Source of the DNA: a virus | Length of the DNA: 32,449 nucleotides | Virus record (IMG/VR): IMGVR_UViG_3300025771_000106 | Location: 1 to 32,449 of that record | Direction: 5' to 3' (one strand) | Part shown: piece by piece, positions 30,383 to 32,449 of the stretch | Layout of the letters: each line of letters begins with the position of its first letter | How positions within the stretch are numbered: the first letter of the stretch is position 1 | Translations under genes and position numbers: made by a program | The notes under the pieces: model-generated | What the model was told of the DNA's origin: nothing | Database searches by the model: none | What the model saw: the letters and a program-made list of their open reading frames with translations, nothing else

Positions 30383-30812
30383 AGAAAAAAAAACAAAACG
30401 CGGCTGGTGGTTCTCTGTAATCTTTATGGGTTTGGTGATGGGCCTGATTATTTTTTTGGCTCGCGTGGAGATAATCGAAAAGAACCGAGATGTGCTCATC
30501 GGGATTCTCGGGATGATCACAGGCTCAATTTCCTCAATGCTTGCGATCGCTTCGGGGCGCGACCCCGCCGAAGTCGATGAGCTCAGAGCAGAGGTAGCCA
30601 AGCTCAACGCTGACAGAGCAGCGTTAATTGCTCGCTTGAGAGACGCTAATATTCAGCTTCAGCTTAAAAATGATCATCTATTAGAATTACAATTAGCGAT
30701 GATAAAAGCGCTCACCAAGCTAGAGGTGAATTTTGTTTCTGAAGAAGTTGAGCTTCATGAACAGGTCAAGGAGTGGTTACCTTCTGTTGAAAAAACAGAA
30801 TCAAACAGCTAG
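30369..30812 (+). CDS. two-TM coiled-coil membrane protein, cyclase partner or holin-like
   Basis: The start overlaps the cyclase gene by 14 bases. The 147-residue product has a basic N-terminus, two membrane helices (about 13-31 and 42-62) and a long charged coiled coil (about 67-118). Such proteins can be effectors, anchors or holin-like pore formers. The overlap says it is made with the cyclase, suggesting a common function. It carries no recognisable cyclic-nucleotide-binding domain, so a sensor role would need a new fold. The helix pair with the GILGMITGSISSMLAIASGRD motif is also seen in small phage membrane proteins of unknown role. Confidence 0.6.
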   Translation: MNNDEEKKTKRGWWFSVIFMGLVMGLIIFLARVEIIEKNRDVLIGILGMITGSISSMLAIASGRDPAEVDELRAEVAKLNADRAALIARLRDANIQLQLKNDHLLELQLAMIKALTKLEVNFVSEEVELHEQVKEWLPSVEKTESNS

Positions 30813-30815
30813 ACT
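30787..30815 (+). promoter_or_regulatory. possible promoter for portal/head genes
   Basis: TTGAAA (30787-30792) and TAGACT (30810-30815) are separated by 17 bases, with five and four matches to consensus. It lies at the end of the two-TM gene, and the portal ATG follows 24 bases later after AAGGAG. This would give the head operon its own start. It is unsupported by any other evidence. Confidence 0.35.
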
Positions 30816-30838
30816 TAACAGAATGATAAGGAGCGCCC

Positions 30839-32233
30839 ATGAATGAGCGTACAACACCCAAACACCTAAGAGCGTCAACGCCTCGCTTTGGCGTCAGGGG
30901 CATCACAGGGACTCAGCTAAATGGCGGGGCCTTGTCGGTTGAGTCTAACCCAGAGCTCACCGGCCTCAATTGGGTTCAAGCTGCAGAGGAGATGTTACGC
31001 ACTGACCCCATCGTCAGACGCTCTTGGCACATGTTGAGACAGACCTTACTGAGCGCTACTTGGCGATTCACTCCGGGGGTTGAGGGTGATCTGGTATCGG
31101 AAGAACTCGCCAGATATGCAAACGAAGCGTTTGGCCTTGATGGTCATTCGGGACAAATGGAGAGCTCATGGGAAGAACAACTGAGCTATCTTTTTGAATT
31201 TGTTCCTTTAGGTTATCGCTACGCTGAAGAGGTTTATAAAGTTGGTCCTGACTCAACGGGAAAAGTTAAGGTTTGGCTGAGTCATTATGCAGACCGAGAA
31301 CCAAGCGCTCACAGCCGCTGGTTAAGTCGCGACTCTCAGCACCTCGATGGGGTTCTTCAGAATATGGTTGGATCAGGTAAACAGCCTGAACCTATCCCAG
31401 CTAACAAGCTCCTCTTGCTCACGCTCAACCGTACCGGCTCTAACTTCGAGGGCGTTGGAATGTTGCGCCCTGTGAGGTGGTGGTGGCGAACCAAACAGCG
31501 CGTCTCAAACCTCATGTGCGTAGGTCTGGATCGTTGGGCTGTCCCGACTCCCAAGGTAGTGGTTGACCGCTCGACCGCTGAGCAAATCGGGCTCACTGAT
31601 GGCGATATTGACGCGATGATCAACGACGCTGAAGCTCAGGCTCAAGCGTTCATCTCATCAGAGCAGAGCTACCTTGTTGAGAACTCAGCGGTTAAATTTG
31701 AGACTTATGCGGCTCAGCCTAATCTTTATGCTGATGGCCCAATCAATATCATTGCTAAATGTGATAGCCAGATTGCAGCGGCCTTCCTCGCTCAGTTCGC
31801 TGATTTGGGCCAGACTGAAACCGGCGCTCGATCAGTGGGAGAAATTCACCTCTCGGTATTTAGGCGAGCTGCAATTAACCTTTGTGACTTGGTGGCTGCT
31901 CAGGTGAGCGGTCCTGACCGTAGAGGCGGCGGCACGATTGGCCGGCTCATTCGTTGGAACTATGGAGCGGTGGACCCTTCTAAACTTCCTCGCCTCACTC
32001 ACACTGGCCTTGATACTGATGAGCTGGCTGAGTCCCTCATGACTCTGCCCAACTTGGTCACAGCTGGCCTCATCACTCCAGACGATGAGCTGGAGCGCGT
32101 GATCAGAGCCAAGATTGGTGCCGGTGATTTGCCAGAGGATGCTCAGCGAGCGCCGGCGGCGCGTGTTCCTTCTGCTGGTGGTGGTGTGTCTGCTCTTGCT
32201 GAGACTCTGATTAGGAGGCGGCGAAATGGTTAA
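30839..32233 (+). CDS. portal protein (Mu gp29-like, DUF935 type)
   Basis: The 464-residue product begins with a variable N-terminus, then TGLNWVQAAEEMLRTDPIVRRSWHMLRQTLLSATWRF, the motif region of Mu gp29-like portals. It continues with a helix-rich crown, a QxIAAAFLAQFADLG segment and a C-terminal LPNLVTAGLITPDDELE helix. Twelve copies would form the channel at the packaging vertex. It starts behind AAGGAG and overlaps the next gene by eight bases. Size and order after TerL are typical. Confidence 0.8.
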   Translation: MNERTTPKHLRASTPRFGVRGITGTQLNGGALSVESNPELTGLNWVQAAEEMLRTDPIVRRSWHMLRQTLLSATWRFTPGVEGDLVSEELARYANEAFGLDGHSGQMESSWEEQLSYLFEFVPLGYRYAEEVYKVGPDSTGKVKVWLSHYADREPSAHSRWLSRDSQHLDGVLQNMVGSGKQPEPIPANKLLLLTLNRTGSNFEGVGMLRPVRWWWRTKQRVSNLMCVGLDRWAVPTPKVVVDRSTAEQIGLTDGDIDAMINDAEAQAQAFISSEQSYLVENSAVKFETYAAQPNLYADGPINIIAKCDSQIAAAFLAQFADLGQTETGARSVGEIHLSVFRRAAINLCDLVAAQVSGPDRRGGGTIGRLIRWNYGAVDPSKLPRLTHTGLDTDELAESLMTLPNLVTAGLITPDDELERVIRAKIGAGDLPEDAQRAPAARVPSAGGGVSALAETLIRRRRNG

Positions 32234-32449
32234 GGCGATCAAGAAGAGGACCAAGGCGCAAACACCAGCCAAGCCTCAAGAGCGCATCAGAGGAAGCAAG
32301 GCCAATCCAGAAGGGTCAGCCAGCGGCTCACGCGGCGGCATTGAGATTGGTGAGCGAGCACAGAAGGCTCTTGAGAATATGAGGGATAGCCACAATGAAC
32401 GGTACACGAACGCTCAGCGCCAAGTTAATATGGGTCAGCTTAAAGCTGT
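32226..32449 (+). CDS. start of the next head gene (putative XkdF-like prohead protease/scaffold), partial
   Basis: ATG 32226 opens a frame of 74 complete codons running off the window end. The product begins with a Lys/Arg/Pro-rich stretch, then GSASGSRGGIEIGERAQKAL, HNERYTNAQRQVNMGQLKA. The GSASG-RGGI-x-I and VxxGQLKAV elements are typical of phage proteins of the XkdF/capsid-maturation type that sit after the portal. The remaining head genes, including the major capsid, are expected outside this window. Function is inferred from these motifs and position. Confidence 0.5.
   Translation, partial: MVKAIKKRTKAQTPAKPQERIRGSKANPEGSASGSRGGIEIGERAQKALENMRDSHNERYTNAQRQVNMGQLKA

Noticed and set aside
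1-32449. Integrase or lysogeny module
   Set aside because: No recombinase gene or attachment-like duplication was found; the HTH regulator alone does not show a temperate lifestyle.

Overview
This window is most of a tailed-phage genome, very probably a siphovirus-like dsDNA phage of a bacterium. It has a terminase pair, a Mu gp29-like portal, head-completion genes, a tail tube gene, a frameshifted tail-chaperone pair, a tape measure, tail-tip and fibre genes, an endolysin/holin cassette and a lambda-like replication module. No contractile sheath, integrase, rRNA or cellular housekeeping gene is visible. Genes are tightly packed, often with ATGA or TAATG overlaps. A candidate spanin-like pair and an amidase-type endolysin point weakly to a Gram-negative host; the genus cannot be told from the sequence. 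The window opens at the 3' end of one head-region gene and closes inside a gene just after the portal, so the missing stretch should hold the prohead protease/scaffold and major capsid genes. The genome is probably circular or circularly permuted and has been cut open within its head module.

Layout. (1) 1-17953, plus strand: head completion, tail tube, tail chaperones with a -1 frameshift at 3834-3840, tape measure, four tail-tip or minor tail genes, endolysin, holin candidate, a small structural gene, a 784-residue repeat-rich fibre, three small putative fibre-associated proteins, and a two-gene membrane/coiled-coil pair that may be spanin-like. (2) 21228-17933, minus strand: an early operon of small membrane proteins, a RecT-family annealing protein and two very basic repeat proteins. 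(3) 21229-21394: divergent control region with a long inverted repeat. (4) 21395-24175, plus strand: HTH regulator, replication initiator with iterons and an AT-rich tract inside the gene (candidate origin), DnaC-like helicase loader, GIY-YIG endonuclease. (5) 24176-24368: structured non-coding stretch ending in a terminator, followed by a converging minus-strand gene. (6) 24642-24782: palindromic operator/promoter plus an attenuator-like terminator. (7) 24783-32449, plus strand: RHH protein, SSB, ORFans, small and large terminase, ThyX and dCMP deaminase, a membrane-anchored class III nucleotidyl cyclase with a partner two-TM coiled-coil protein, portal, and the start of the next head gene.

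How it fits together. The HTH protein probably acts at the long inverted repeat. The initiator would bind its own iterons and recruit the host helicase through the loader, with SSB and RecT supporting replication and recombination. ThyX and the deaminase feed dTMP synthesis. TerS/TerL package DNA through the portal. The most unusual element is the cyclase plus membrane protein pair (29606-30812), placed as a cargo-like unit between nucleotide metabolism and portal; its architecture recalls cyclic-nucleotide signalling defence modules such as Pycsar, but function is inferred only.
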